From: JAAZLS01 sp964585925
GTDB taxonomy: Bacteria > Bacillota > Dethiobacteria > DTU022
Direction of reading: 5' to 3'
Assembly: GCA_964585925.1 (NCBI GenBank)
Contig: CAZPFS010000016.1
Location: forward strand, 1-42,329
Length of the DNA: 42,329 nucleotides
Shown here: one piece after another, positions 1 to 7,554 of the stretch
Layout of the letters: every line of letters starts with the position of its first letter
Numbering within the stretch: position 1 is the first letter of the stretch
The notes under the pieces: generated by a model
Told to the model about the DNA's origin: nothing
Database searches by the model: none
Seen by the model: only the letters and a program-made list of their open reading frames with translations
Position numbers and translations under genes: made by a program

Positions 1-136
1 AACATGTTCATTTTTCAGACCGAAATTTGCATATAACCAGGGTTTTGATATAATTATGGAAGATGCTGGAGGATTGGAGCGGCAACCAATCATTCAGCTT
101 TTTAATGGGAAGGTAGTCGTTAGACCAAAAAATTAA
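1..136 (+). CDS. C-terminal end of an unidentified protein (partial)
   Basis: The frame beginning at base 2 is open from the window edge for 44 codons to a TAA at 134-136. The composition is protein-like, with an aromatic N-terminal half and a basic beta-strand-like tail ending VVVRPKN. I do not recognise the family. A shorter ORF starting at the ATG at 56 would lie in the same frame. The SulP gene follows 61 bases later on the same strand. Because only the tail is visible, a chance open frame cannot be excluded. Confidence 0.4.
   Translation, partial: TCSFFRPKFAYNQGFDIIMEDAGGLERQPIIQLFNGKVVVRPKN
27..54 (+). promoter_or_regulatory. Possible sigma-A promoter ahead of the SulP gene
   Basis: TTGCAT (27-32), a 16-base spacer and a perfect TATAAT (49-54) are seen. 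The start point would lie near base 61 and the leader would be about 135 bases. The site lies inside the open frame that ends at 136, so it would be intragenic if that frame is coding. Confidence 0.4.
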
Positions 137-197
137 ATCATACCTTGATAATCAGCAAAAACTAATACTATAAATATTGGAAGAGACGAGGAATGAT

Positions 198-1904
198 ATG
201 CTGGCAGATTATTTGGCAGATCTAAAAAATGAATTCCAAGGATACGACAGACAAAAATTATCAAAGGATTTAATGGCCGGACTTACCGTAGCTGCCGTGG
301 CCCTACCCCTGGCCCTTGCTTTCGGCGTGGGCTCCGGCGCAACTGCAGCCTCGGGCCTCATTACAGCGATCATAGCCGGCCTGGTCATCAGCGCCTTGTC
401 CGGGGCCTCTTTTCAAATGTCGGGGCCAACGGGCGCCATGATGGCCATATTGATCATGCTTGTACATAAATATGGATTAAACGGCATTTTTATTGCCGGT
501 TTTATGGCAGGGATCATGCTGATACTGGCCGGTATTTTTAAACTGGGACATATCATATATTTCATACCCTCATCTGTCATCACGGGTTTTACATCGGGTA
601 TCGCCATTATTATTGCCCTGGGGCAGTTCAACAATCTATTTGGGGTCACCTTTGAAGGGGAGCTTACTGTAACAAAACTGTTTTCCTATTTTACAAAGGG
701 TTTTGATCCGGATTTTCCAACCCTGTTTATCGGGCTGCTAGTTATTGCCATTATGATCTTGTGGCCCAAAAAATGGAATGAAAAGTTCCCCTCCTCTCTG
801 GCAAGCATTATCATTGTCCTCGTTCTGAACAGCATTATTAAACTGGATGTGGCCCTGGTGGGGGAGATCCCCAAAACCGTCTTTTTATCTGATCGATTGT
901 CCCTCACCTCGATTCCGGTCAATCAGCTCGGCAACCTATTTGCCCCGGCCTTGAGCATCGCCGCCCTGGCCATGATCGAAAGCCTTCTCTGCGGAGCGGC
1001 AGCCGAGAAATTAAAAAAAGAAAAATTAAACGGGAACCGGGAACTGGTGGCCCAGGGGATCGGCAATATAATTATCCCGTTTTTTGGAGGAGTGCCGGCC
1101 ACCGCGGCCATTGCCAGAACAAGTGTAGCCATTAAATCCGGCAGTGTAACAAGACTTAGCGGGATTATACATGCAGTTATTTTGCTGTGTTCGATGTTTC
1201 TTCTGTCACCCGTCATGTCAGCAATTCCCCTCTCCGCCCTGGCCGGCGTTTTGATCATGATCGCCTGGAAAATGAATGACTGGGAAAACATTCGCTACAT
1301 ATTCAGGCACCGCTTCAAATCCGGAATCGCTAAATTTGCAATTACCATGAGTGCAACGGCTGTGCTGGATTTAACCCAGGCAATCCTGGTGGGGGTGGTT
1401 TTTTCGGCGGTTCTGATAGTCATACGGGTGGCGGATATTGATATAACCATCAGCGAGATAGAAAACGAAAGGTTAGAAGAGATCGGGATAATCATTCCGA
1501 CAGTACCCGAGCATATTAGAGTGGCATACTTAACCGGAACTATCTTTTTTGCCGTGGTAAAAAAGCTTAATGCCCAGTTGTCTGAACTGAAAAATACCTC
1601 CGTATTGATACTGTCCATGAGGGGAGTTCCGGTCATTGATCTATCCGGATTACAGGCGCTCCTGGAGCTGACCGAAAGCCTGCAACAGGCCGGAACAAAG
1701 ATTATGCTGGCCAGTGTCCAGCCAAAAGTAATGAGGAGGTTGGAGCGGAGCGGGCTTATTGACATTATTGGAAAAAAGAACACATTTGACAGCGCCGAAT
1801 TCGCGATCATATATGCCAACAACCAATATATAAAAAAAGTAAAAACCAAGCAGGCAAAGGGCGGTTCGCTGAAAAAGGGATTGCTGAGCCAGCCCATGTT
1901 TTAG
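198..1904 (+). CDS. SulP family inorganic anion transporter with STAS domain
   Basis: This is a 568-aa integral membrane protein of the SLC26/SulP family, expected to move sulfate, bicarbonate or another small anion across the cytoplasmic membrane. The N-terminal part carries the family signature around residues 30-60 (GLTVAAVALPLALAFGVGSG) and then many hydrophobic segments up to about residue 420. The C-terminal 110 residues form a STAS domain with the typical VLILSMRGVPVIDLSGLQAL strand-helix. A TTG at 177 is in frame, but the ATG at 198 is preceded by ACGAGGA with good spacing, so I chose 198. Length is normal for the family. It stands alone and converges on the DUF89 gene, 29 bases away. 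The transported ion cannot be told from sequence alone. Confidence 0.93.
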   Translation: MLADYLADLKNEFQGYDRQKLSKDLMAGLTVAAVALPLALAFGVGSGATAASGLITAIIAGLVISALSGASFQMSGPTGAMMAILIMLVHKYGLNGIFIAGFMAGIMLILAGIFKLGHIIYFIPSSVITGFTSGIAIIIALGQFNNLFGVTFEGELTVTKLFSYFTKGFDPDFPTLFIGLLVIAIMILWPKKWNEKFPSSLASIIIVLVLNSIIKLDVALVGEIPKTVFLSDRLSLTSIPVNQLGNLFAPALSIAALAMIESLLCGAAAEKLKKEKLNGNRELVAQGIGNIIIPFFGGVPATAAIARTSVAIKSGSVTRLSGIIHAVILLCSMFLLSPVMSAIPLSALAGVLIMIAWKMNDWENIRYIFRHRFKSGIAKFAITMSATAVLDLTQAILVGVVFSAVLIVIRVADIDITISEIENERLEEIGIIIPTVPEHIRVAYLTGTIFFAVVKKLNAQLSELKNTSVLILSMRGVPVIDLSGLQALLELTESLQQAGTKIMLASVQPKVMRRLERSGLIDIIGKKNTFDSAEFAIIYANNQYIKKVKTKQAKGGSLKKGLLSQPMF

Positions 1905-1933
1905 CTTATTTCCGATCATCTCCCGAGCCGGAT

Positions 1934-2794
1934 TTACTCACCCCGACCATACTTAAAAACGTATTCATTTGAATCTACATCAATTATTTTGGATACTACG
2001 GGGCATTTCACTTTCAACAGAAAAAAGACATCCCGCTCTAGTTTTTCACCGGAAAGCGTTTCAAAATTTCCCTGACCCTTGGAAATTACAATATCCGAGC
2101 CATAGAATATGTCTAGAAATTCCCCGGTGCACTCATCAAGAAGAACACCCGGGGAATCGCATCCCGAAGAAATAATCCGGGCATGCCGGTCCAGACCCGA
2201 GGCCAGGGCATCCTTCATGGTGGCATCATTGATAATGGGTGCGCTTCTAACGGCATAGGCAATCTCAAAGCCGGGAAGCTGTTCGAGAAGAAGGCGATCA
2301 AAAACGGTTTCCCCGGTGTTGTCCCCGATAATTAAAAGGGTTTTTGCGGTATCAAGCCTTTCTCTAAAAAGCGGCACATCGGATAAAACAAAAGGTTTTG
2401 CCAGCTCTTCTTCCAGCCCTCCCCCTATGTTGCAGCGAATACCGACACCTGAATCCAGTGCATTCCCGATGGCCGCAGCCTTCAGCGCCCGGTATAAGCA
2501 GCTATCCTCGGCCCCCTCCACATACTGTTTGATTTTTGGATAAAGGCCCAAAGCCAGATCCAGATCTCTTTTTTTGACCCGCTCATAGGGATCAAATACT
2601 CCGGTCCTGTCTTTGATGATCCGGTGTATTTCCCGGGCAATATGGGGTGGATTTTTAAACGATCTGTAGCGGCCAATAACGCCCAGCGCCTCGTCTAGAA
2701 TTTTTTTTTGCAGCCCTACATCCCCGGTAGACATGCGTGATGCTTCCACTGCCTGCCGCAACGTGCAGGGCAGGCAATCAAGGTGAATTTCCAG
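1934..2794 (-). CDS. DUF89 / ARMT1-like family protein with a CTG start
   Basis: This 286-aa protein belongs to the DUF89 family, metal-dependent phosphatases thought to clear damaged phosphometabolites. The core motif GDNTGETVFDRLLLEQL lies in the middle and a conserved asparagine/aspartate site follows (SAPIINDATMKDA). The first usual start is TTG at 2761, but the frame upstream encodes LDCLPCTLRQA, the N-terminal CxxC signature of prokaryotic DUF89 proteins, so the TTG start would cut off a conserved motif. The only well placed initiator is CTG at 2794, six bases after AGGAAGGGG, giving MEIHLDCLPC. The substrate is unknown. The gene lies downstream of the MATE gene but is separated from it by a terminator-like hairpin. 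Confidence 0.85.
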   Translation of the reverse strand: MEIHLDCLPCTLRQAVEASRMSTGDVGLQKKILDEALGVIGRYRSFKNPPHIAREIHRIIKDRTGVFDPYERVKKRDLDLALGLYPKIKQYVEGAEDSCLYRALKAAAIGNALDSGVGIRCNIGGGLEEELAKPFVLSDVPLFRERLDTAKTLLIIGDNTGETVFDRLLLEQLPGFEIAYAVRSAPIINDATMKDALASGLDRHARIISSGCDSPGVLLDECTGEFLDIFYGSDIVISKGQGNFETLSGEKLERDVFFLLKVKCPVVSKIIDVDSNEYVFKYGRGE

Positions 2795-2833
2795 AGCAAT
2801 CCCCTTCCTACTGCTAGATTTTTATACCCGCTG

Positions 2834-2862
2834 AAAACCCTGCCGGCATCTGGCAGGGTTTT
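2834..2862 (-). terminator. Hairpin terminator after the MATE gene
   Basis: A perfect stem AAAACCCTGCC / GGCAGGGTTTT has a 7-base loop and T-rich ends on both strands. It lies between the MATE stop (2891) and the DUF89 start, so it should end the MarR-MATE transcript. Confidence 0.75.
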
Positions 2863-2890
2863 TCACATCAAATAACCATTTGCTTTTTAT

Positions 2891-4267
2891 TCAGGTAGTC
2901 AACCGTTCCGTGAGATGTCCGGCAGCGATCTGAACTTCACGCTGCAAAAACAGGTAAAGAATCAGTGAGAGCAGCATGGTCGCCACATCCGAAGCCGGCA
3001 AAGTGCGGATAAACCCGTCAAATCCCCAGAGCGATGAAAAAATACTCAGGGCGGGAATATAGAACAGACCCTGCCGGCCCAGTGAGATCGCCAGAGACTG
3101 CACTGATTTGCCAAGAGACTGAAACATAGACATCAAAATCATCTGCGCCCCCAAAACCGGCATGCTCAGGGCCAAAGACTTGATGATTTTTGCCCCCAAT
3201 TTGATTATCGCGGGATCGTTGATAAAGATCCGGATCCAAAAATCGGAAAACGAATAGAACAAAACACCCAAAGTGGTGCACAGAAGAGTGCCGATCAGGA
3301 TCGACTTTTTGATGGTCTCCGTCAGGCGGGCGTAGTTTTGAGCGCCATAGCTGAACCCCATCAGCGGCTGGCAGCCCAAACCCATGCCCAGGGAAAGGAA
3401 AAAAGTAATATTGGTGATCCTCATGGCCAGTCCATTGGCCGCGACCACATCATCCCCAAAACCGGCGGCATAAGCATTGGCTACGGCAAACCCGGCACTG
3501 GACAGAATCATCCCCAAAGAGGCGGGGACGCCAATCTTCAGAATCTCGGCATAGATCTTCCATTCAAAGCGAAAGTGCCTCCAGGAGATGGAGACCAACC
3601 CTTTTTTCTTGAGGTAAAATGAAAGGTAGTACAGGAAACCGAACACATTGCCGATCACGGTGGCAATGGCCGCCCCGGCCACATCCATTTTGAAAAGAAA
3701 GATGAAGATCGGGTCCAGGATAATATTCAGCACGTTGCCGCTGACCATGCCGAACATCGCCTCCCGGGTGGCCCCCTCCGAACGCAGCAGACCCGCCAGG
3801 GTCATATTCAAGCCGATCACCGGGGTTCCCATAAGCATGATCGACAAGTAGCTCTTTCCCAACCCGAAGGTGTTCACACTGGCCCCACAGGACAGCAGTA
3901 TAGGTTTGATGAATATGAACCCGGCCAGGGAGACCGCCGTGCAGACCGCCAAAGCCGACCAGAAAGCAACTGCCCCTGTGCGGCTGGCGCTGTCTCGATC
4001 TCCTTTCCCGAGCAGTCTCGAGATCAGAGAGGCTCCTCCCACTGCCAGGATATTCCCAAACCCCTGGACCATCACGAAAATTGGTATGGACAGGGCAACT
4101 GCCGCCACCATGTGAGGATTGTTCAATTTTCCGATGAAAAAAATATCGGTCATGTTGTAGATAACCTGTACCAGCATGGCCGCCATGGTGGGGATGGCCA
4201 GATTCCGGATAGCTCTGTACACAGGCATCGATTCCAAAATATATATTCTATTCGGCCTTTTGTTCAT
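2891..4267 (-). CDS. MATE family multidrug efflux transporter
   Basis: This 458-aa polytopic membrane protein is of the MATE (MOP superfamily) type and should expel cationic drugs or dyes in exchange for Na+ or H+. Two MatE repeats are visible. The first starts near residue 20 with NLAIPTMAAMLVQVIYNMTD, followed by FIGKLNN and GGASLISRLLGKGD. The second starts near residue 235 with EILKIGVPASLGMIL. About twelve hydrophobic segments fit the family, and the length is normal. It starts two bases after the MarR stop with only a weak ribosome site, so translation is probably coupled and the pump is probably under the MarR repressor. The substrate is unknown. Confidence 0.93.
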   Translation of the reverse strand: MNKRPNRIYILESMPVYRAIRNLAIPTMAAMLVQVIYNMTDIFFIGKLNNPHMVAAVALSIPIFVMVQGFGNILAVGGASLISRLLGKGDRDSASRTGAVAFWSALAVCTAVSLAGFIFIKPILLSCGASVNTFGLGKSYLSIMLMGTPVIGLNMTLAGLLRSEGATREAMFGMVSGNVLNIILDPIFIFLFKMDVAGAAIATVIGNVFGFLYYLSFYLKKKGLVSISWRHFRFEWKIYAEILKIGVPASLGMILSSAGFAVANAYAAGFGDDVVAANGLAMRITNITFFLSLGMGLGCQPLMGFSYGAQNYARLTETIKKSILIGTLLCTTLGVLFYSFSDFWIRIFINDPAIIKLGAKIIKSLALSMPVLGAQMILMSMFQSLGKSVQSLAISLGRQGLFYIPALSIFSSLWGFDGFIRTLPASDVATMLLSLILYLFLQREVQIAAGHLTERLTT

Positions 4268-4269
4268 TT

Positions 4270-4737
4270 CTATCTGCTTGCTCTTTCGGCTTTTATTTTG
4301 TCTAAAACCACATCAATAGTTTCCAAAGCCTTATTCAGGCTGTGTAGCTCATTTTCGGTCAGTGTTTCAAGCCTGGAGAAAATAAACTGTTTAAACCGGG
4401 AATCAATTTCCTGGGCAGCGCTTTTCCCTTCTTCGGTCAGAACTAAGGTGTAACTACGGCGATCCCCGGTTCCGGGCGCCCGGCTGACCAACCCCTTCTG
4501 CTCCAGGCTATCCGCCACCGTAGTAAAGGAGCCCCGGGCCAACCCCACCCTTTTGCTGTAATCGGTCATCGTCCCGCCCTCATGTCTATAAATATACATC
4601 AGGGTTCTTTTTTCGCTGATATTCAATCCCGGCTCCGTCTTGAGCCTGCTGCCCTCCAGCAAAGTACCCATAAGCATTGGCAATGCAGCCACCAGTTCGG
4701 CAATGGATTCCTTTTCCTTTTTACCAGCCACCCACAT
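4270..4737 (-). CDS. MarR family transcriptional regulator
   Basis: This winged-helix repressor of about 155 aa shows the MarR core: a recognition region (DYSKRVGLARGSFTTVADSL), the wing motif RAPGTGDRRSYTLVLTEEG, and flanking dimerisation helices. An ATG at 4755 is also in frame, but it sits almost on the predicted transcription start. The ATG at 4737 follows a G-run that can act as a ribosome site, so I prefer 4737. The promoter (4763-4791) overlaps a TTAG-N4-CTAA inverted repeat, which suggests autorepression relieved by a ligand. The MATE pump gene follows two bases downstream and is the likely target. Confidence 0.9.
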   Translation of the reverse strand: MWVAGKKEKESIAELVAALPMLMGTLLEGSRLKTEPGLNISEKRTLMYIYRHEGGTMTDYSKRVGLARGSFTTVADSLEQKGLVSRAPGTGDRRSYTLVLTEEGKSAAQEIDSRFKQFIFSRLETLTENELHSLNKALETIDVVLDKIKAERASR

Positions 4738-4757
4738 TCCCCCCCCCCGAAACATGC

Positions 4758-4769
4758 TTAGAATACTAA
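4758..4769 (-). promoter_or_regulatory. Putative MarR operator (inverted repeat)
   Basis: On the minus strand this reads TTAGTATTCTAA, an inverted repeat TTAG/CTAA with a 4-base centre. It covers the -10 element of the MarR-MATE promoter, the classic position for repression. The operator role is inferred. Confidence 0.5.
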
Positions 4770-4791
4770 CATTCTGATTTCAAATTGTCAA
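4763..4791 (-). promoter_or_regulatory. Sigma-A promoter of the MarR-MATE operon
   Basis: A perfect -35 TTGACA (4786-4791), a 17-base spacer and -10 TAGTAT (4763-4768) are read on the minus strand. The predicted start is near 4756, so the leader to the chosen ATG is about 19 bases. Confidence 0.7.
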
Positions 4792-4974
4792 GATCAGGGG
4801 CTACAACCCCCCGATAGACAAATTATAGCCCAACCCAAAAAATTGCCGGCAAGCCTTGTGCCTGCACGGCAAAGATTATGATCGTTGATTGTTAGGTCAA
4901 CTAGGGACGCCAATATGGCAGCTCAGCCCCGCTCCCTGGCCCCTCAAGGCAACAGACGTAAAAATAACCTGCAA

Positions 4975-5223
4975 TTAACGGGTGCCTCTCTCATAGAGCA
5001 AGTGGGGCCAGCGGGCTCTGATTTTTTCCAGATCCCCCGGCCTGCTGATATAGCTTTCCACATAGCCGCACTGTCCGCAGATATAATTGTCGAGTGGGGC
5101 CATACCGCCAAAAAACCCGCCTATAGGGACGGTATTGCTGCCATAGGTTCCGCTTTTAAAAGACAGATTGGCCCCGGAATAAATATCACTGGAACCACAC
5201 TTCGGGCATTTTCCCTTTTTCAT
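4975..5223 (-). CDS. Small zinc-ribbon protein
   Basis: This 82-aa protein has two CxxC knuckles, CPKCGSSDIYSG near the N-terminus and YICGQCGYVESYI near residue 50, which together would bind one structural zinc. The glycine-rich middle (GGFFGGMAP) is probably a loop. A clear ribosome site AAGGGGGG lies six bases before the ATG. Similar stand-alone zinc ribbons occur widely in Firmicutes without a known role. It lies between the AbrB/PIN pair and the MarR gene, and nothing in the context points to a partner. Confidence 0.8.
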   Translation of the reverse strand: MKKGKCPKCGSSDIYSGANLSFKSGTYGSNTVPIGGFFGGMAPLDNYICGQCGYVESYISRPGDLEKIRARWPHLLYERGTR

Positions 5224-5271
5224 TGATTACCCCCCTTAAGCCGATTTTTAATACCCGGGATGACGCTCCCA

Positions 5272-5673
5272 TCATATCCGGCTGACATGATCAATTAAAT
5301 CGAAGTGGGTATCGTAGCTGTAAATAGCGGAGACATTTTTGTGCTGCATCAAGACCCCATTGTAGGCATCAATATAATCCACCTTGCCCAAGGCAAATTG
5401 CTTTAGGATATGGGGGTACAAATTTTTATTGGGGAAATACAGGTTATTCATGGTCAGTAGTGGCAATAACAGCTGCCGTATTCTTTCCGGCTCCTGGTTG
5501 TACGTCCGGGGAGACTGGAGCACCCATACCAGTTCAGCAATTACTAACTCAGAAGTAAAGAGCTTAATTTCGCCGGCCAACGCCTTCTCAAATAGGGTTT
5601 TGCATCGATCTGCCTTTTTTTCATCATCCCGGGAAAGAAAACGGAGGAATACATTTGTATCAACAAAGATCAT
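5272..5673 (-). CDS. PIN domain ribonuclease, VapC-like toxin
   Basis: This 133-aa single PIN domain is a probable Mg-dependent endoribonuclease. The acidic active-site residues are visible: D5 (MIFVDTN), E47 (VIAELV), D102 (VDYIDAYN) and D121/D125 (YSYDTHFD). It starts 9 bases after the stop of an AbrB-type gene, the usual order of antitoxin then toxin, and the length is typical of VapC toxins. The target RNA is unknown. The pair should be silent while the antitoxin is present and become active when the labile antitoxin is lost. Confidence 0.9.
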   Translation of the reverse strand: MIFVDTNVFLRFLSRDDEKKADRCKTLFEKALAGEIKLFTSELVIAELVWVLQSPRTYNQEPERIRQLLLPLLTMNNLYFPNKNLYPHILKQFALGKVDYIDAYNGVLMQHKNVSAIYSYDTHFDLIDHVSRI

Positions 5674-5682
5674 ATTCTCTTG

Positions 5683-5934
5683 CTACCTGCCTTTCCGGCC
5701 TCCAACCCAATCCCGGGCAGCCTTGCGCTGATTCTCAAGCTCTAGGGCGGGCCTTTCTTTTTCCAGAACTCCGTAAAGCAAATCCAAATCGGTTTTGATT
5801 GGCTTCAAGATCACTTGTCCTTGTTCGTTAAAAGCAAATTCCACCTTATCACCATAGCTGATCTGCAACCTTTCCCGAACAACCTGCGGTATAGTAACCT
5901 GTCCCTTCCTGGTAACAGTAGTAATCTTGCGCAC
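5683..5934 (-). CDS. AbrB/SpoVT-type antitoxin
   Basis: The N-terminal 45 residues form a swapped-hairpin AbrB DNA-binding fold (TVTRKGQVTIPQVVRERL followed by GDKVEFAF). The C-terminal tail is helical and charged, as in VapB-type antitoxins that wrap the PIN toxin. An ATG at 5952 is in frame but has no ribosome site, while the GTG at 5934 lies seven bases after GGGGA and gives the usual short N-terminus, so I chose GTG (83 aa). A promoter at 5970-5998 would leave a leader of about 30 bases to this start. It should neutralise the adjacent PIN protein and repress its own operon. Confidence 0.85.
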   Translation of the reverse strand: MRKITTVTRKGQVTIPQVVRERLQISYGDKVEFAFNEQGQVILKPIKTDLDLLYGVLEKERPALELENQRKAARDWVGGRKGR

Positions 5935-5969
5935 AGTGCTATCCCCTATCATAAGTATTACTTTTAAAC

Positions 5970-5998
5970 ATGGTAATACAGCAAACGATAGATGTCAA
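5970..5998 (-). promoter_or_regulatory. Probable promoter of the AbrB/PIN pair
   Basis: On the minus strand, a perfect TTGACA (5993-5998), a 17-base spacer and TACCAT (5970-5975, 4 of 6 matches) are seen. The start point would be near 5963. Confidence 0.5.
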
Positions 5999-6222
5999 TA
6001 ATTTCACCGGCGGGTCGGCAAATATATTTGTGAAGACTACGGCTAGTAAAGGTGCCCTAATATCTGCCCCACAACCCCAAGCGGCCCCAACTGCTGCTTC
6101 TCCAGGCGGGATCCCTGTCCAAACCGGCTACCGCCCTGCGGCATTTGATTCTGCTTGCTTTTCCTTCAGCAATATTTTAAGAGAGTTAAATAACTTTTGC
6201 CTGAGATGAGCAGACAGCAGGA

Positions 6223-7311
6223 TTAATCAAAATAGGCTCGATAGTGTTGGTACTCAGACTGGCAGGGCGGGCCCTTGGCCAGCCACATTTCTGCAGTATT
6301 CAGATCCATAATTATGGAAAACATAGTGGTGAATTGATAAGCTGGTGCTAGCCCTGGATTGGGATGATGGCATATTCCATCAGGAAACTGATAGTGCGAT
6401 CGCAGGCATGACTTAATATAATCAACTGTTAAATCTCTTTTTGCCTTGTTAAGCATCTTTTGCATCATATGATAACGAAAGATACTGTCAGGAAGCATTA
6501 CGGGGCCATCATCCTTGATTTTTATCTTCAGCTTTGTTGTAAGTACATGATTTGTGTGGGCCATCACTCCGCTATCATTAAATATATAATCCCATTCTTC
6601 TGGAGTTTTCTCAATGTCAATCGCACAGCCATCACGCTGCGCCATCATATAATTGCCAGGCCCGGCATTTCGGTAAGCATTAATTCTCCCAACAGCGGAG
6701 GTCAAAGAGGGACTGTCTAGTATACGCCTTAGTACGAAGTGTAATGGCAGCCCATCTGGCTCACCCGAAACAACCAAGGCATTCAGGCAAACACCTAATC
6801 CGGCGGAGTTAAAGCCAATTTTACCAATAATACCGGCTTCGGTTACCATGAAAATGTCTGGTTTGCTTATCTGCTTAATTTTAAGGATGATAAGGTTATC
6901 GATCTGCTCTTCTTTCCATTCCCAGTTTTGGCCTATTAGCACATGCCCGTCACGGGTCCTTTCCGGTGTAGCAGAAAAGGAAGTACATGCGCCGATTAGT
7001 GTATGCTGTGCAAAAATAACCTCACTGCGTGCATTTAAAGTCATAATGTCCTCAAAGGAAACTCCCGCGCCATCTGCAATTCCTCTAACTTCTTCTAGCA
7101 ATAATGGGTCAGCCTCTTCAACATACTTTACATATTTTACCGATCGTTTTTTTGCATCTTCCCACTCTAGGCCTGACCACTGCAGGAACATCGCTTTATA
7201 AAATTCGATACTGCTTAATATCTTCTCTTTGGCTAGAGAGCCATGCTTAAAACCTATTTCGTAAGGAGTACCTGATACTTCAATGATGGGAAATCGCCCA
7301 TATTTAAACAT
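6223..7311 (-). CDS. C45 family autoproteolytic acyltransferase/hydrolase
   Basis: This 362-aa protein resembles the acyl-CoA:6-aminopenicillanate acyltransferase (C45, Ntn-hydrolase) family. It opens with the family pattern IEVSGTPYEIGFKHG, then GIADGAGVSFEDIMTLNARSE. GACTSF follows, whose cysteine would be both the self-cleavage site and the nucleophile, and then GHVLIGQNWEWK. In-frame ATGs reach back to 7389, but only the ATG at 7311 has a ribosome site (AGGAAAGGAG, nine bases away), so I start there. The substrate is unknown; such proteins act as amidases or acyltransferases on small amides. It is monocistronic and ends the minus-strand run after an IS3 remnant. Confidence 0.85.
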   Translation of the reverse strand: MFKYGRFPIIEVSGTPYEIGFKHGSLAKEKILSSIEFYKAMFLQWSGLEWEDAKKRSVKYVKYVEEADPLLLEEVRGIADGAGVSFEDIMTLNARSEVIFAQHTLIGACTSFSATPERTRDGHVLIGQNWEWKEEQIDNLIILKIKQISKPDIFMVTEAGIIGKIGFNSAGLGVCLNALVVSGEPDGLPLHFVLRRILDSPSLTSAVGRINAYRNAGPGNYMMAQRDGCAIDIEKTPEEWDYIFNDSGVMAHTNHVLTTKLKIKIKDDGPVMLPDSIFRYHMMQKMLNKAKRDLTVDYIKSCLRSHYQFPDGICHHPNPGLAPAYQFTTMFSIIMDLNTAEMWLAKGPPCQSEYQHYRAYFD

Positions 7312-7418
7312 AATATAATACTCCTTTCCTATGAATAATTTATACTTACGCATCTTCCGTAGCAGGGATGCTCTTTCTTCTACTTTCAATTTTTGAAATT
7401 AATAAACCCACAACTACT

Positions 7419-7541
7419 GCGACTATCAAGCATATCAACAAGCAATATGAAAAAGTCTTTTACAACAGAATACGATTGCATTCAGCTCTCGGTTACATGT
7501 CACCGGTGGAATATGAACTCAGTTTTCAAAGAGCAGCATAA
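7419..7541 (+). pseudogene. IS3-family transposase remnant (C-terminal end only)
   Basis: On the plus strand the frame encodes the C-terminal end of an IS3-type OrfB integrase. Its hallmark is FYNRIRLHSALGYMSPVEYE just before the TAA at 7539-7541. The frame stays open upstream of 7419, but the text there no longer resembles transposase, so only about 40 residues of an enzyme of roughly 270-300 aa survive. No catalytic DDE residues remain and no terminal inverted repeats were found. It lies exactly between the defence-like operon and the C45 gene, marking an old insertion or deletion junction. Confidence 0.75.
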
Positions 7542-7554
7542 TGGGTTATATTTA

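Noticed and set aside
1295..1897. 200-aa minus-strand ORF within the SulP gene
   Set aside because: It is an antisense frame of a strongly supported transporter, with no ribosome site or domain.
5970..6209. 79-aa plus-strand ORF between the AbrB and C45 genes
   Set aside because: It starts inside the promoter of the AbrB/PIN pair, lacks a ribosome site and has a proline/alanine-rich text typical of a chance frame.
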